From: Adiantum capillus-veneris | Taxonomy: Eukaryota > Streptophyta > Polypodiopsida > Polypodiales > Pteridaceae | Direction: 5' to 3' | Length of the DNA: 64,000 nt | NCBI GenBank assembly: GCA_014529385.2 | Contig: CM043959.1 | Span: 86,647,529 to 86,711,528 of the forward strand | Part shown: positions 1-11,187 of the stretch, piece by piece | Position numbering within the stretch: the first letter of the stretch is position 1 | How the letters are laid out: every line of letters starts with the position of its first letter | Position numbers and translations under genes: made by a program | Notes under the pieces: generated by a model | What the model was told of the DNA's origin: nothing | Databases searched by the model: none | What the model saw: only the letters and a program-made list of their open reading frames with translations

Positions 1-174
1 CCCAAATCAAAAACTGGAAATTTTCATAACTGTGGAGCGGGTAATCATTGGAAAAATGACTGTCCCAAACCGGATAAGAATGCATGACCTATAGAGGCTT
101 ATTGTGGGGCAAAGGGAGGACACTTTATTGAAGATTGTCCTAGGATCCAACCAACAAAGGAAGATTTGCTATAA
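1..174 (+). pseudogene. Gypsy gag nucleocapsid relic, two decayed zinc knuckles
   Basis: The window opens inside a reading frame that ends at a TAA at 172-174 and has one internal TGA at 85-87. It encodes two CCHC-like knuckles. The first (NCGAGNHWKNDC) has lost its first Cys, which reads Phe. The second (YCGAKGGHFIEDC) also lacks its first Cys. Tandem knuckles followed by a basic linker are typical of the nucleocapsid end of Ty3/gypsy gag, which binds RNA in the particle. The rest of gag would lie left of the window. Surely non-functional. Confidence 0.7.
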
Positions 175-188
175 ACATAATTCAAATC

Positions 189-1232
189 ATGCTAAGTAGT
201 TCATCAAAAGGGAAACCAACAGTTCTTGTTCAAGTGATGACTAGAGCCCAGGACAAGGTAAACAAACAGAAAAACGCAAGTGGATCTAACAAATCCAGTA
301 AATCTAGGAGAAAAAGATGCAAAAGGTACGAACTTAAGAGACAAAAACAGCAAAAAGAGACTGAAGAGAAGACACGGAAGGAAACATAAGAAAAAATTCA
401 ATCTGTTTCAATCGAATTCAAGGAACCAAAATCAAATCAGCTGGATCAATATTGGTCAACCAAATCTACAAACCAATCAATGCAACTCTGGAGGCTTTCT
501 AAGCTGGGTCGAAAGCATATCAGACCCTGGAAAATAAATGGAAAAATTATCCAGCACCAGATATGCAAGAAGCTACTAGAAGCTTACAGAAACCTTGTGC
601 AAATCACATAAACCATGATGGAAAAATAGAATTCACAACATGGGATTGCGGGAAAACCGGTTGAAAATGAGACTGAAACCATGAAGGAAAGAGTTCAAGA
701 AAAGGACAAGTTGGGAAACATGGCAAATGATAAAGCACCATCACCTAAGCTGGAAGTTCTTGATATTGAGGAAGGATGGGACGAGGTGCCAATAGTTGAA
801 GGAGATTGGCTTAACTACCTATGGAAAAGGGTTAGAGAAGCAAAAGATGGGAGTGTAACCTTGAAATTAGCTCCAATTGAGGAAGTTCGGTTTGAGAGGT
901 TCACCAAGGAACTGGATAAACAATCATTATATGGAGATTGGGGATCCGAGTAGTCAGGCTCTTTGAAAGTTGGAACTTTGCGGACTCTACCATCCTACTT
1001 AGGAGAGAATGAAGAGAAATCAATGGTCTGCAAAAGAACCAAACTAGAAAGGCCAAGAAAAACCTTGGATGTGGCTAATCTACAATCCATTATTGCACTA
1101 CCAGTTCAATGCACGATCACTTTGGGAGAACTATTGAGATTAAAACCACAGTTGTGGGGAGATATACAAGCCACCATGGAGAAGATGGGGCTAAAATACG
1201 CATCTCAAATGGACTTGGAGTGTCCATACTGA
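189..1232 (+). pseudogene. Gypsy gag-to-protease linker relic
   Basis: Three short frames (189-389, 681-953, 963-1232) separated by stops continue from the zinc-knuckle relic. The first has VQVMTRAQ followed by a Lys-rich stretch, like the VRVVTRSKG that follows the knuckle in element A of this window. The last has TLGELLRLKPQLWGDI, which resembles PLGSLLKLVPNFHNAL just before the protease of element E. This identifies the gag-pro linker of the same broad gypsy group. The aspartic protease motif and everything after it are missing, so the relic is truncated near 1240. Confidence 0.5.
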
Positions 1233-2089
1233 CAAAACCTGTCAAAAATGGGAGTCATGCCGCCCACTAAACCATCAGAGAGAAAACTGCAAATACGGAT
1301 AAACCATGGCGAGAACCTGGGAAAGATTCGGCAAAATCTCCCCTACAAATTGAGCAAAAACTCAAAAAACTCACCAAAAGCATGAAAATAGACACTTAGT
1401 GTCTCAATAGCAAAGTCCACAAATGGCATACATAGCACTGCCAAAACCCAAGCAAAACAGCTCACTCCTAACCAAGTGGCTCTATGGACGTATACCTATC
1501 CAAAAACACCTGTAAATCTAGGAACTTTCTACATGCTAGCTATAGCTATCTCAGACTGTATCCGCATAATGCATACATAGCATGAAACTGCACCAAACCG
1601 TGCAAAAAAGCTCTTTGAAATGCTTCGCACAGTCGTACATGAGCACTACATGTGCCGCATAAGATGTACTACAAAAACTCTGAAAGCTATGAGCACAACC
1701 ACTGGGAAATTGGCACACACTACCTCATCAGACGGTAAACACATCGATCGAAAATGCGTGCAAAGAGAGCCAAGTTCGCTCAAGGGAAAAACCCGCTCCG
1801 GAATGGGCCATCAGAGCCGTATGTGTCCGTATGGGCCATCAAAGCCAAAAACTGGAGAAAAGATGCAAAATGTCAAGAAGAACGCTAAAGCCGAGCTGCC
1901 AAATCAGTGTCAAAAGTTGATGCCATAGCCGATGCTCGAACCTGTACAGGAGGAATGCCGAGAAAATTGTCAAAATCGGTATCGAAATCGATGTCGAGCC
2001 GCAAATCCATGTCAAAAAGTGATGTCGATGTTGCCTCCCACTGCCGAACAAGAGTCTCCGATGCCGAAACAAGGGTGTCAAAACCCTAT

Positions 2090-2090
<1 letters not shown>

Positions 2091-2130
<40 letters not shown>
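2091..2130. repeat. (CT)n microsatellite
   Basis: About 20 uninterrupted CT units. A second CT run lies at 2200-2224. Confidence 0.95.
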
Positions 2131-2134
<4 letters not shown>

Positions 2135-2199
2135 CACTCTCTTACACACTCTAAGCTCGCTTTCAATTTGCTTATGGCTCATTCCCTTACTGAGAGGAG

Positions 2200-2224
<25 letters not shown>
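2200..2224. repeat. (CT)n microsatellite
   Basis: About 12 CT units, roughly 70 bp downstream of the larger CT run. Confidence 0.95.
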
Positions 2225-2230
<6 letters not shown>

Positions 2231-2832
2231 ACATCCTCGGGCATGTGTGTGAGAGCAGAGTCGGAGAGTCGGGGGGCCCTGATGGTCGAGGGTTACAATG
2301 GAGGGCGGGGGGGCGGGGTAGAGGGCGTTTAGCGAGATCGGACCCTTGCACACATGAGGTGTGAGTCAAATTTTTCTTTTTTAAACAAAAAATTCAAGTC
2401 TCTGGCGATGCAACAAATGGACTCTGTCTGCCATGGTTTGACGATGGGGGAGGGGGAGTGTGTGTGTGTCTCAACACAACCAGCGCGCTTACTTGCCTTG
2501 CTTCTCACTTGCAATGGCTCCCTCAAACTCCCACTCACAATGGCTCTCTCAAACAACAAAACTATTGAAGCCTGCCAAGTTTGACAAGTGTGTGTGTGTG
2601 CGCACCACCACCACTAGCTCAAAATCCCCCAAATGCCTCCAATTCCTGCTCTCGGTTCTGAGATGTGCTGCCGACCTGGTCATTGTCGGATTTGTGCATG
2701 CTGCGAGCTGCTAACGAGATTGAATTCCCCCAAGCTTGATGCCTTTAAGCCTTTCAATTGAGTGCCTTTCAACTGCTTGCTCTCTAATGCTCTTGGCTTG
2801 ATTTCCTGCTGCCCCTTGGTGTCGACCTACCC

Positions 2833-2833
<1 letters not shown>

Positions 2834-2864
<31 letters not shown>
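2834..2864. repeat. (GT)n microsatellite
   Basis: About 15 uninterrupted GT units. Confidence 0.95.
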
Positions 2865-2865
<1 letters not shown>

Positions 2866-3573
2866 CAAAACACCATCACTCCCAAGCTTTTTACATAAGA
2901 TTTAAGTTGACTTCAATTCCTGCTGCTCCTGGCTAGTCTGCCCGACTCTGTGGCTGCCCAATTGCTCCCCCGATTCCCATGCTCTACTTGGGTTGCACCT
3001 CGACCTTGTGATGCTCGAATTCCCCTGCTCCCAAGCTTGCTTGGATTCACTCTTCAAGCTTCAAATAAACCATCTCAGATCTGCTACACAGAGATCTCAA
3101 AACTTTCAAGATTCCCTCCAAGCCAAGAGGTGCACCGGGTAGCAGAGAAACCACCCGATCTCCTCCGGGTGCTCACCAAGGAGTTTTTATCCAGATCCAG
3201 CTCCGTCAAGCCGAAGCTATTGCTGCCAAGCTCAAGTCTCCATGGCCAAGCTCCCGTGTCTATCACCAAGAAGCGGTTGCACGCACATCATTCGTCGTTA
3301 CAACTCTCATACCACTTGTGAGTGCACATATATGTGCATGCACGGTGTGGTGTGGTGCATGCGGAGAAGGGGAGGAGCACAAGAAGGTGTGGGTGGAGCA
3401 ACCTCTTGGGAACTAGTGAGTGAGGTGCTCCTTCTTCATATGTATATAATGAATAAGGGCATGTACGTACGGTGGACGGTGGGTGGCTGGATACCGCACG
3501 TCCGCCAGCCCCGGGCAAAGGCGCAACGCCTTTACCCCAACAACCTCACCTCAAGACATGCACATAGTAAAAA

Positions 3574-3586
3574 TTCTCTCTCTCTT

Positions 3587-3621
<35 letters not shown>
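3574..3621. repeat. (CT)n microsatellite, one interruption
   Basis: A CT run interrupted by TTAGT near 3585-3589, then about 16 clean units. Confidence 0.9.
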
Positions 3622-3625
<4 letters not shown>

Positions 3626-4174
3626 CTCTCTAATTTCACCTTCATCTACCATTAATAATGTCCTTCTCTTGAGACCACATCCATAACTCAAGCAGACAAG
3701 AAGACCCTCCATATTTTGATATTCAAAAAATCATAATCTTGATTTGTTAGTTTGTAAATAGGACTATTAGTTACCTTAATGAGGGGTCTCAAACCTAAAA
3801 ATGGACCTTTCTCCTTCCTTGTAATCATCTTTCACATTTTACCCCAGCACCATATGCATGAGAAGAGACTAGATATAGTCACCATATTGTGATATTCACA
3901 CATTGGAGCACTATAGTTTTTTTATGTTACACATTGCAATTGAGCGAGAGTGAGTACCACATCTGAAGATTACTATTGTACATGATCTCCCACCATCAAT
4001 AAATATGAGGTTTGGTGTTTCAAAGGAATGATTTAGCTTTCAAATCTCCCTGAATCCACTTGTGCAACACGTTTGGTGAATTTAAGGTGATTTGTATCTT
4101 TAAAGCTGCATCATCTGAGCTTGTTTGTGTAAGTGCTTAGTGTGTTTTCATTGCCTAATTATTGTCCATTGTAC

Positions 4175-4179
4175 GAGGG
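4175..4179. repeat. Target-site duplication of element A (3' side)
   Basis: GAGGG on the plus strand, that is CCCTC when read in the direction of element A. It abuts the outer end of the 3' LTR. The same CCCTC abuts the outer end of the other LTR at 14335-14339, although that LTR is in the opposite orientation. Confidence 0.75.
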
Positions 4180-4658
4180 TGGAATTGGAGCTGATCTCTT
4201 AAGACAGCTAATTCCAGTGTTAGAAGATTTCAGCTACTAGTGTAGGAAGATTTCAGACAGTAGACTGGACAGGAATCAGAAACTAGATTGGAATTTGGAT
4301 ACTGAAATAAGAATCAGACTTATGTACTGGAAATAAGGTTCAGATTCAGATTCAAAAGACTGGACGAGAAGTAAGTGTAATTGGAATATATGCCATGATT
4401 AGAATTACACATCAAGATTACACCGAATATGATTTACAAAGAGAGAGTACAACTGACAATATTGCCAATGATTCTCAAGTACAAGTGTAGCCAAGGCGCT
4501 AACCCAAATGATAACAATTGCCAACCCGATTACAATGTAATGGGCCCTATTTATACACTTCGGGTTTGTTGTAGTAATTACCATAGTAACTACTAAGTAA
4601 TTCGCTGCCCATATCCTAAGAAGACGTTCCCACACAGTGAACTATCCAGCCGTCTACA
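4180..4658 (-). mobile_element. 3' LTR of gypsy element A
   Basis: A 479-bp LTR read on the minus strand, starting TGTAGACGG at 4658 and ending AATTCCA at 4180 (TG...CA ends). It matches the plus-strand copy at 14340-14818 over its full length with about 16 substitutions by eye (about 3%). A purine-rich tract lies just upstream at 4659-4678, as expected beside a 3' LTR. A TATAAATA promoter box is conserved in both copies. The 76-codon ORF inside it is present in both LTRs and is not a gene. Confidence 0.9.
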
Positions 4659-4678
4659 TCCTTCCCTTCTTTCTTGAA
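4659..4678 (-). promoter_or_regulatory. Polypurine tract of element A
   Basis: On the minus strand the bases before the LTR are almost all purines (ending AAGAAGGGAAGGA). This is the usual primer site for plus-strand DNA synthesis at the inner edge of a 3' LTR. Confidence 0.7.
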
Positions 4679-4940
4679 TTTTGGCAAGATTCCAAAATTT
4701 CTGAAAAATTCCCCTGTCTGATTCTAATGTGAAACTGAAAAATCCACCGTCTGGTTCTGATGTTGGGAATCTGGCTTGACCATTGACAGAGTGGCCATAC
4801 AAAGATTGCGAGAGGCAGCTGAAAAGGCCAAGGTAGAGCTCTCACCAGGCCAAGGTGGAGCTCTCATCAGGCCAAGGTAGAGCTCTCATCTCCACCTGCC
4901 CATTGAGGAAGAAAAATCACCACTGAATTCTGAGATGGAA

Positions 4941-5285
4941 CTACCCAGTATCCTTCCATTGGACCGTCTTCCGTTTGCCCTTTGACCTGGAGGGTGCCTG
5001 AGAAGTCCCAGTACCAGCATTCTCCTTCTGAATCAGTCGGTAAATGGCATCATTGAACAATGTTTGCCAAGTCTTCCATTCCATAGTCGATCGCTCATAC
5101 AAATCCTGAAGCTCATCAGTGATTTTGAAGTATGTAAGGCGATCAACTGGTTCTGGGTGTTGAGGATATAGTGCTGGAAAGGCATACAAGAGAACTGGAG
5201 AATCAGACACGAATTCTAAAAAATTGAGAACAGCCTGGTTCTCTTGCTGCATCATCTTTCTGGTGATTCTCACTAGCTGGAACAA
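4941..5285 (-). pseudogene. Element A accessory ORF, C-terminal part
   Basis: A 114-codon frame just upstream of the 3' LTR. It is hydrophilic, with a Gln/Glu-rich helix at the start and a basic tail (RSKGKRKTVQWKDTG). It is separated from the preceding accessory frame by stops and frameshifts across 5286-5962, where short coding-like pieces remain. No family recognised. It is probably the end of the long non-pol protein encoded between integrase and LTR. Confidence 0.45.
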
Positions 5286-5962
5286 TGTTCGGAGAGCAGT
5301 TGCTAGTGGCGTATGGTCCTCAAGAATGGCTTTGACTCTCTAATCCAAAACTCCTCTGGCAGTTTGCATTTGCACCAAAACTTCCTTTAGTTGTTCCCTA
5401 ACATCCTTCATACATCGGTAAGTTGGTCTGTTACCCAACAAAAGTTCTAGTTCCAGGGCAAGGGAGCAAAAATCTGCAGTAGACTACCTTTGCAAGTGTG
5501 GGTTTGTCACTCTCTTGTCAGCAATGAGTATCCATTCAGGAACTCGTTCCAATAGCTGGACTGTACTGAGATGTGCAGGTAAACGGCAAGGTTCTTTATC
5601 ATGGAAAGCTGCTGATTTTCAATGTTCCACCATTTCCCTGGCTCCAACATATAGCCTTTGAAATCTTTCCAAATTAGATAAGAGATCATCATCCTCCAGA
5701 TATTGTCTGGTAATGGAGGCCTGTTGATGTCTCAATTGCCTATCAGGGTAATAAGCTGCAGTGAATGTTGATGATCAACAACAACAACTGATCCCTCATC
5801 CTGCACTTTCCTTTTCCCTTTAGCATCCCTGCTGAGCTGGGACTGATCAACTGGATGATTCCTAATGTGACTGGGCTACTGCTCTTCAGTCTGCTGGTTA
5901 CCCGACTGATGCCCTTCATTCTGTCCTTTCTGCTGGCCCTCATTCTGGCCTGGCTGGTCTAG

Positions 5963-6805
5963 CTATGGCTGGCCTCCTTCAGTTGGCCTTGTACCACCAG
6001 TACCAGGTCCTGGAGGTGGAGATGGTGGTGGGGCATCATCATCATCATTTGTATGCCCTGCTTCTTGATCATCCTCCTCCTTATTAGCTCCATCCTCCTT
6101 GTCTTCTTCTATCTCATTCGGAGAAGTCTGTTGCTCAATATAATCTAATATATCTTGATTCATCAGAGCAATATTATATTCAGTCACCTTGTCCTGCAAA
6201 TCACTCTGCATACTTTCCATCAAGGACTTCAAATTCTCTAAATCGAAAACAGCATTGCCTGTTGGATTTAGAATTTCAGCCAAGCTGCTATAGATGTATC
6301 TTTCAGCCAGAGAAGCCTTCAGAGCTGTATGGCGAATGAACAGGTTGTTGAATTCCACCCGCTTCATTTTGAGCATTGTTTCAGCCCGTTCTACAGCTCT
6401 CAATGCTTCATTTCGTTGATTCTTGATGATCATTATCTCAGATTCAGCCTTAGCTAGCTTCTTGTTTAACAACTCATTAACCCTTTTTGAATGAGCTTCC
6501 AGTACCCTGTGTTGTATGTTCTGCTCTTCCCGGGCTTTCTGGAGCTTTTCAATATGATCTTCCGCCTCCTTCAAGTCAGCTTTAAGCTTCTTCACTTCAT
6601 CTTCTGATCCATCAGCCTCCATTAGTTGTCCCATACAACTGACAATGGTATTCCAAGAAGATTGTATGAGGACTGAACATCTGTCTTTAACTGTAGCTGG
6701 ATCAAAATCAGTAGGCTCATATATTGTCACTGGAGCCATGTAGGGTAAAGTTGCATAATCAGCTTTGCGTAGCAGAAGATGCCCTTTCAATCGATGAGTC
6801 TGCAT
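5963..6805 (-). pseudogene. Element A accessory ORF, coiled-coil segment
   Basis: A 280-codon open frame. Roughly residues 65-155 form a strongly charged heptad-like region (VKKLKADLKEAEDHIEKLQK and following) that should be a coiled coil. Residues 225-280 are acidic and then Pro/Gly-rich. No transmembrane segment or signal peptide is visible, so an envelope-type role is not supported. It follows the 6809-7114 frame in the same frame, separated by one stop codon. Function unknown; a structural or RNA-binding role in the particle is only a guess. Confidence 0.55.
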
Positions 6806-6808
6806 TTG

Positions 6809-7114
6809 CTACAACTTGTCCTGTTTTACCAGGTGCAGAATGTGTTCAGTATTTGGAGTAGGAACTCCACCTAGCAGATTCGAAGAAGCTGGACCTTTGC
6901 CTTTGTCCACGTGGCTCTTGCCTTTGTCCACTGACTGGTTTGCTATCTTCTCAGAAGTGGCTGGCTTGGCCTGATATTTTCCAGAACCAGTAGCAACTGC
7001 ACTTTGTGCTACTGACTGGCTAGGCACAGTCTTTTGAGCAGATTGCTGCTCCGTCTGGCTCACTACAGCTTTCTCAGTATTCACTGTCTTGACCTGGCTT
7101 TCTATCTGCCTCAA
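6809..7114 (-). pseudogene. Element A accessory ORF, low-complexity linker
   Basis: A 101-codon frame rich in Gln, Ser, Lys and Val with a repeated (V)DKGKSHVDKGKG motif. It is in the same frame as the coiled-coil segment that follows, so the two were probably one protein. Low complexity suggests a disordered linker. The stretch 7115-7349 upstream is also Ser/Lys-rich coding-like sequence broken by frameshifts. Confidence 0.45.
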
Positions 7115-7349
7115 AAGCTCACTGCTCTTTGTTAGTGTAGTCTTTGGCTTCTTTGAATTGCTAGCCCGTTCTGCAGTTGCTTTTCTTTTCAGGTCTTTTG
7201 AAGTAGTCTGACTGTCCGTTGCTTCGTCGTCTGAGGACAGCTCAATGTTGTTAGGCTCAGAAATTGGCTTCTCACTCCAAGCCTTTTTTACCTGCTCATG
7301 AGCATTTGCAGCAGTGGCCCAATACAGGAATTGCCAAACATACCAAGCT

Positions 7350-7802
7350 CTAAAAACATTTTGAGAGTTTTAGCTTGGTAGTTTGCTGGAGTACATTGTG
7401 CGAGAGGATTTGACAAAGGTTAATAGGAACCTTTGGATCCAATATCTTGTCCAATAGCATAGCAAAAAGTTTTTTGGATACATACGTTGGGTTGTTTTTA
7501 AGGCTTACTGCTTCGGCTACAAACCTGTAAGCAGTGGAAGCTTCCAGTCCTGGAACTCCTTGACCACTTGCCTTGCGCTTACGTTTAGCCGCTTCATCCT
7601 CCTTCAGAGCTATACTTATTTGCAATGGATTTGCCACAGATGGTTTGGGCTCGTTGGGCATTCTGAATGCAAAAGCTATGGTTTCTGATGTCACTGACAC
7701 CTTTCTACCATTTACCATGGCACTGCCATCTTCAGCATCGAAAGAATCAAGAACTTGCTTGATGATGTCTGTGTTCAAAGCAATTCTTGTAGCTTGCAAC
7801 AC
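7350..7802 (-). pseudogene. Element A accessory ORF, globular domain
   Basis: A 150-codon frame. Residues 1-55 contain VNGRKVSVTSETIAFAFRMP, resembling the 'putative plant transposon protein' domain found in third ORFs of plant gypsy elements (recalled, not searched). A later AYRFVAEAVSLKNNPTY has a counterpart in element E (AYRWFLEAIWLQAKTYT). It joins the upstream 260-codon frame through a frameshift near 7810. It lies downstream of integrase, so it is not part of pol. Function unknown. Confidence 0.55.
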
Positions 7803-7809
7803 AACTCGG

Positions 7810-8486
7810 AGATCCCATAGTTTTTAGCAGAGTCATTGCTTGGTCAGTGAATACATAAGGCTGGATTTTACTGTACGGTATGATGGGAAGGCTTGCCTTT
7901 GCAGCAGCAACTATGGCCTGGGTTTCCTCAAGAGACTCCTGCATCTTCTCTGAGTGTTTCCTTCTACCCATACACTGTGAAGACGATGACGATGAAACAG
8001 GCGAAGGAGAAGAAGACTTACTTGTCATGTCAAAGCCGTACACTGGTGTCGCTGGCAAGGCTAGATGATAGTTAACTATCTCTTCAGAGGTCGAGGTTTG
8101 CAGCTGTAGCGAAGAAACCTCGGAGCTTGGCGATGGCAAATGGTTAACAGGAGGAAAGCGTCGCGCAGGGGATTTGTGAGGAAAAATGCTAACTCTCCAG
8201 ACTATTATACGTGTTCGCGCCATAAAAGCTCCACCACTCGCCGTTCCTAGACTTGTGTGCGTCGTTGCTGTCGTGGAAGACATGCATTGGACAAGACTGC
8301 GACCCATCCTTGAAATAATTACTACTGGCGTGCCATTTGACTGTTGGGCGCTTAAAAATTGAAAAGTGTGTCCCACTGATACTGGACTGATTTCCAGTCT
8401 GGCTCGACCATACTGGACTGATTTCCAGTCTGGCTCGACCATACTGGTACTGATTCTAAGATCAGTCTGATCTGGTTCTTCTGGTA
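7810..8486 (-). pseudogene. Element A accessory ORF, Ser/Pro-rich N-terminal part
   Basis: A continuous frame (part of 7747-8529) of Ser-rich sequence (SSSPSPVSSSSSSQ) then MGRRKHSEKMQESLEETQAI, running into the globular domain after a frameshift. Near its start a 31-bp unit containing CTGGCTCGACCATACTGG is tandemly repeated at about 8381-8450. The true start is unclear. Confidence 0.4.
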
Positions 8487-8798
8487 CTAGTTCTTCTGGT
8501 ACTGGTTCTGAAATTGGAACTGGTTGCACATGAAAAAGTCCAAAAATGTCTGATTATGGTATCTCTTGATCAGCAAGTTCCAGTTCCTTAGTACCTTGTT
8601 CTTGCCCATTTCTCTAGCCTCTGAATAATAAAGCTTGATCTTTGCCCCATTATATACTCCTGGCAACAATAATCCAGATAAATCTTTCAGTCTGACTGTG
8701 CCATTGGAGAAGACCCAGTCTACCTCAAATGGTCCTGCCCAGGCATTCTTCAGGTTTGGCTTCTTTGGACCCAGTCTAGACTGATATAGAAGCACCAA
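8487..8798 (-). pseudogene. Element A integrase C-terminal domain
   Basis: The frame contains KNAWAGPFEVDWVFSNGTVR, then LKDLSG and an NGAKIKLYY end. This matches the GPF/Y-type C-terminal module of gypsy integrases (GPF.V..V..G.V.L.D..G....NG..LK.YY), thought to help bind DNA. It is in the same frame as the integrase core, separated by three stops between 8799 and 8889. No chromodomain follows, which fits non-chromovirus (Tat/Athila-like) gypsy elements. Confidence 0.75.
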
Positions 8799-8888
8799 AT
8801 CTCCTTTCTGAAATTCCCGAATTTTAATTCGGCGATCTTGCTAGTGCTTCCTTCGTTGTTGAACAATTTCTTGTTCCAACATAGCCCG

Positions 8889-9914
8889 TTACCTGAGTTC
8901 ATCTAATTGCATCAGTTCATCTAGCCATTTTTTAAGATTATGGTTGAAGTCTAAGCCATACTTCATAGCCATTCTCAGACTTGGGATCACAAAATCCATA
9001 GGAACTACAACTTTAGTGCCATACACCATTCTGAATGGTGTCATTCCAGTAGTTACCTTATAAGCTGTCCTATAAGCCCATAGAGCAGTCTGAAGTTTCA
9101 AATCCCACTGGTCTGGTTTCTTTTGCACCACCTTAGTGAGAATAGTCCTTATTGTCTTGTTGCTACTTTCAGCGTGTCCATTGCATCTGGGATAGTAAGG
9201 AGTAGATTTTCGATGCTTGACTGAAAGAATATCCAATAGGATTTCCATAGTGTCATTAATAAAATGTGTTCCTTGATCGGTCACAATCTCTATTGGACAT
9301 CCATATTGGCAGACAATATTCTCAAATAGAAACCTTGCAGTTGACTTGGCTGTGTTGTCAGGAAGAGCCTTAGCTTCAACCCACTTGGTTACATAACAAG
9401 TAGCCATTACTATGTACTTGTTCTTCCTGGGGGTAACCTTTTTAAAAGGTCCCATAAAATCTAGTCCCCATTTCATGAACACTCCCAGTGGTTGTACTGG
9501 CATCAAAGGAGTCATATCTGCAGCTGTTGGTTGACCCATTCTTTGGCATATATCACAAGTTTTACAAAAACTTTTGACATCAGCAATCAGTGTTTGCCAC
9601 CACAGACCAGCTTGCAGAATCTTCTTGTAGGTTACTTCGTTGGAAAAGTGTCCACCAGATTCACCATTATGCGCTTCTGAAATTACTTGCATTCTTCCTT
9701 CCATAGGGACACATCGTTGAAGTATACCATCAACACCCAGTCGATAAAGTAATCCTCCTATGATAGTAAATTTCAGGCTTTTTATGATTAGAGCTTTCTT
9801 CTGATTCTGCTTCCAATCCTTTGGAAAGGCACCTTGGGAAAGAAATTGATAAATATCATACCATTTAGGATCAACTGATTCTTCTGTCTCTAACTGAAAT
9901 AAATCAGCATCCAC
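8889..9914 (-). pseudogene. Element A integrase (zinc finger and DDE core)
   Basis: A 341-codon open frame. The HHCC finger is visible at H82, H89, C120 and C123. The catalytic triad is D152 (LDFMGPF), D213 (VTDQGTHF) and E249 (GHAESSNKTI). The family pastes retrotransposon cDNA into chromosomes. The core itself is uninterrupted, but the frame is shifted relative to RNase H upstream and stopped before the C-terminal domain. The usual ATDY motif reads ATCY. Confidence 0.85.
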
Positions 9915-10287
9915 TGGTCATCTCTCAAGGGTGATTCTGAATATCCTTCCGTACTTCTTGAGAGAAAATCAGCTCCACAATGGTTTCTGCCAGGCTTATG
10001 GAAAATTCTGAATTCAAACTCCATTAGGAACATTAGCCATCTTATCAGCCTGCCTTGAATAATGACTTTATTAATCAGAAACAGAAGAGCCTGATGGTCC
10101 ACATAAAAATGGAATAATTTTCCCAACAGGTAATGCCTGAACTTTGTAGCGCTGAAAACCATTCCAAGGGCTTCTCTCTCAGTAGTTGTATAGCCTTGTT
10201 CAGCCTGACTGAATCTGCGAGACTGGTAAAATAAATCGGATAATCAGTTCTTCTGTCTGGATGAGCTAATATTTCCCCCATTGCCAA
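9890..10287 (-). pseudogene. Element A RNase H
   Basis: Two overlapping frames (10075-10287, 9890-10162) hold the RNase H end of pol. FHFYVDHQALLFLINK and RLIRWLMFLMEFEFRIFHKP with GADFLSRS are the standard gypsy RNase H end motifs. At least one frameshift separates them from reverse transcriptase and another from integrase. Confidence 0.75.
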
Positions 10288-10332
10288 TCCCGAAGCATTT
10301 ACATGTACGTGGAAAATACTATCCCAGTTTGG

Positions 10333-11106
10333 CTACCTAAGGACTGGTTTATTGGTAATGGCTTTTTTCAGATTCTGGAAGCTCTCCTCGTATTCAGAAG
10401 TCCAGTTGAACTTACTGGTCTTCTTTGTAAGCTCATATAGTGGTACTGCTTGAGAAGCAAACTTATGTACAAATCTTCTATAGAAATTCACATAACCTAA
10501 GAAAGAGCTCAACTCTGAAGCAGTTCTGGGTGCTTTAGCTTGCTGAACACACTGAATTTTGTCATTGGCCATCTCTATTCCATTGCGGGAAACCACATGT
10601 CCCAGTAGCTGTCCCTTCCAGACTAGAAAAACAGATTTGAATGGATTCAAACAAATCCGCTTCTCCTGACAGCGTTTGAAAACCATTTCTAGGAATAGGA
10701 GGTGTTGTTCCTCATCTGAATAGACAGTAAAGTCATCCATGAAAATGGCGAGGAACCGATGAAGGAAATCATTAAACATCTCCATCATACACCGCTGAAA
10801 GGTAGTTGGTGCATTGCATAGGCCAAAAGGCATCACCAGATACATGAAAGCTCCCCACTCAATGATGAAAGTGGTCTTGGATCTATCTTCAGGAGCGATC
10901 TGTAACTGGTTATAGCCGCTATAATCATCCATGAAGCTATACATCTCATATCCTGCGATCACATCAAGCAACATGTCAGTAAAAGGCAAGGGAAATGGAT
11001 CTTTAATAGTTTGGGCGGTTAGTTTCCTATAGTCGACACAAACTCTCAATTTTCCAATATTCTTGGGAACGAAGACAATGGGAAATAGCCAATTGCTACT
11101 TGCCAC
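10333..11106 (-). pseudogene. Element A reverse transcriptase
   Basis: A 257-codon frame with the RT palm and thumb: RVCVDYRKLTAQTIKDPFPL, the first catalytic Asp at D60 (SFMDDYSGYNQ), MPFGLCNAPTTFQR, and the catalytic pair D124-D125 in IFMDDFTVYSD. The box reads FMDD where plant gypsy elements usually have F(I/L/V)DD. The domain copies element RNA into DNA. It is in frame with the upstream pieces 11188-11724 apart from stops. Confidence 0.85.
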
Positions 11107-11187
11107 TTCTGTGATGAACCCAGCCTTGAGAAGATTATCAATCTCCTCCTTGACCTTCTTTGCTTAGTTGGGGCTCATCCAATATCT

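Larger units (their letters stand above)
1233..4174. other. No gene recognised
   Basis: I see no protein family, RNA gene or LTR pair here. ORFs of up to 141 codons in this interval are translations of CT or GT runs or of C-rich DNA and show no domain. The stretch 2700-3250 is pyrimidine-rich and could be decayed retroelement leader, but nothing proves it. Simple repeats are listed separately. Confidence 0.5.

Noticed and set aside
1620..2353. ORFs of 80-141 codons
   Set aside because: They run through CT repeats or low-complexity sequence on both strands and have no motif.
3084..3686. ORFs of 61-137 codons around a CT run
   Set aside because: Overlapping frames on both strands, Ser/Leu repeats from the microsatellite, no homology recognised.
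4405..4635. 76-codon ORF conserved with 14363-14593
   Set aside because: It is in the LTR of element A. The conservation reflects the LTR pair, not a gene.
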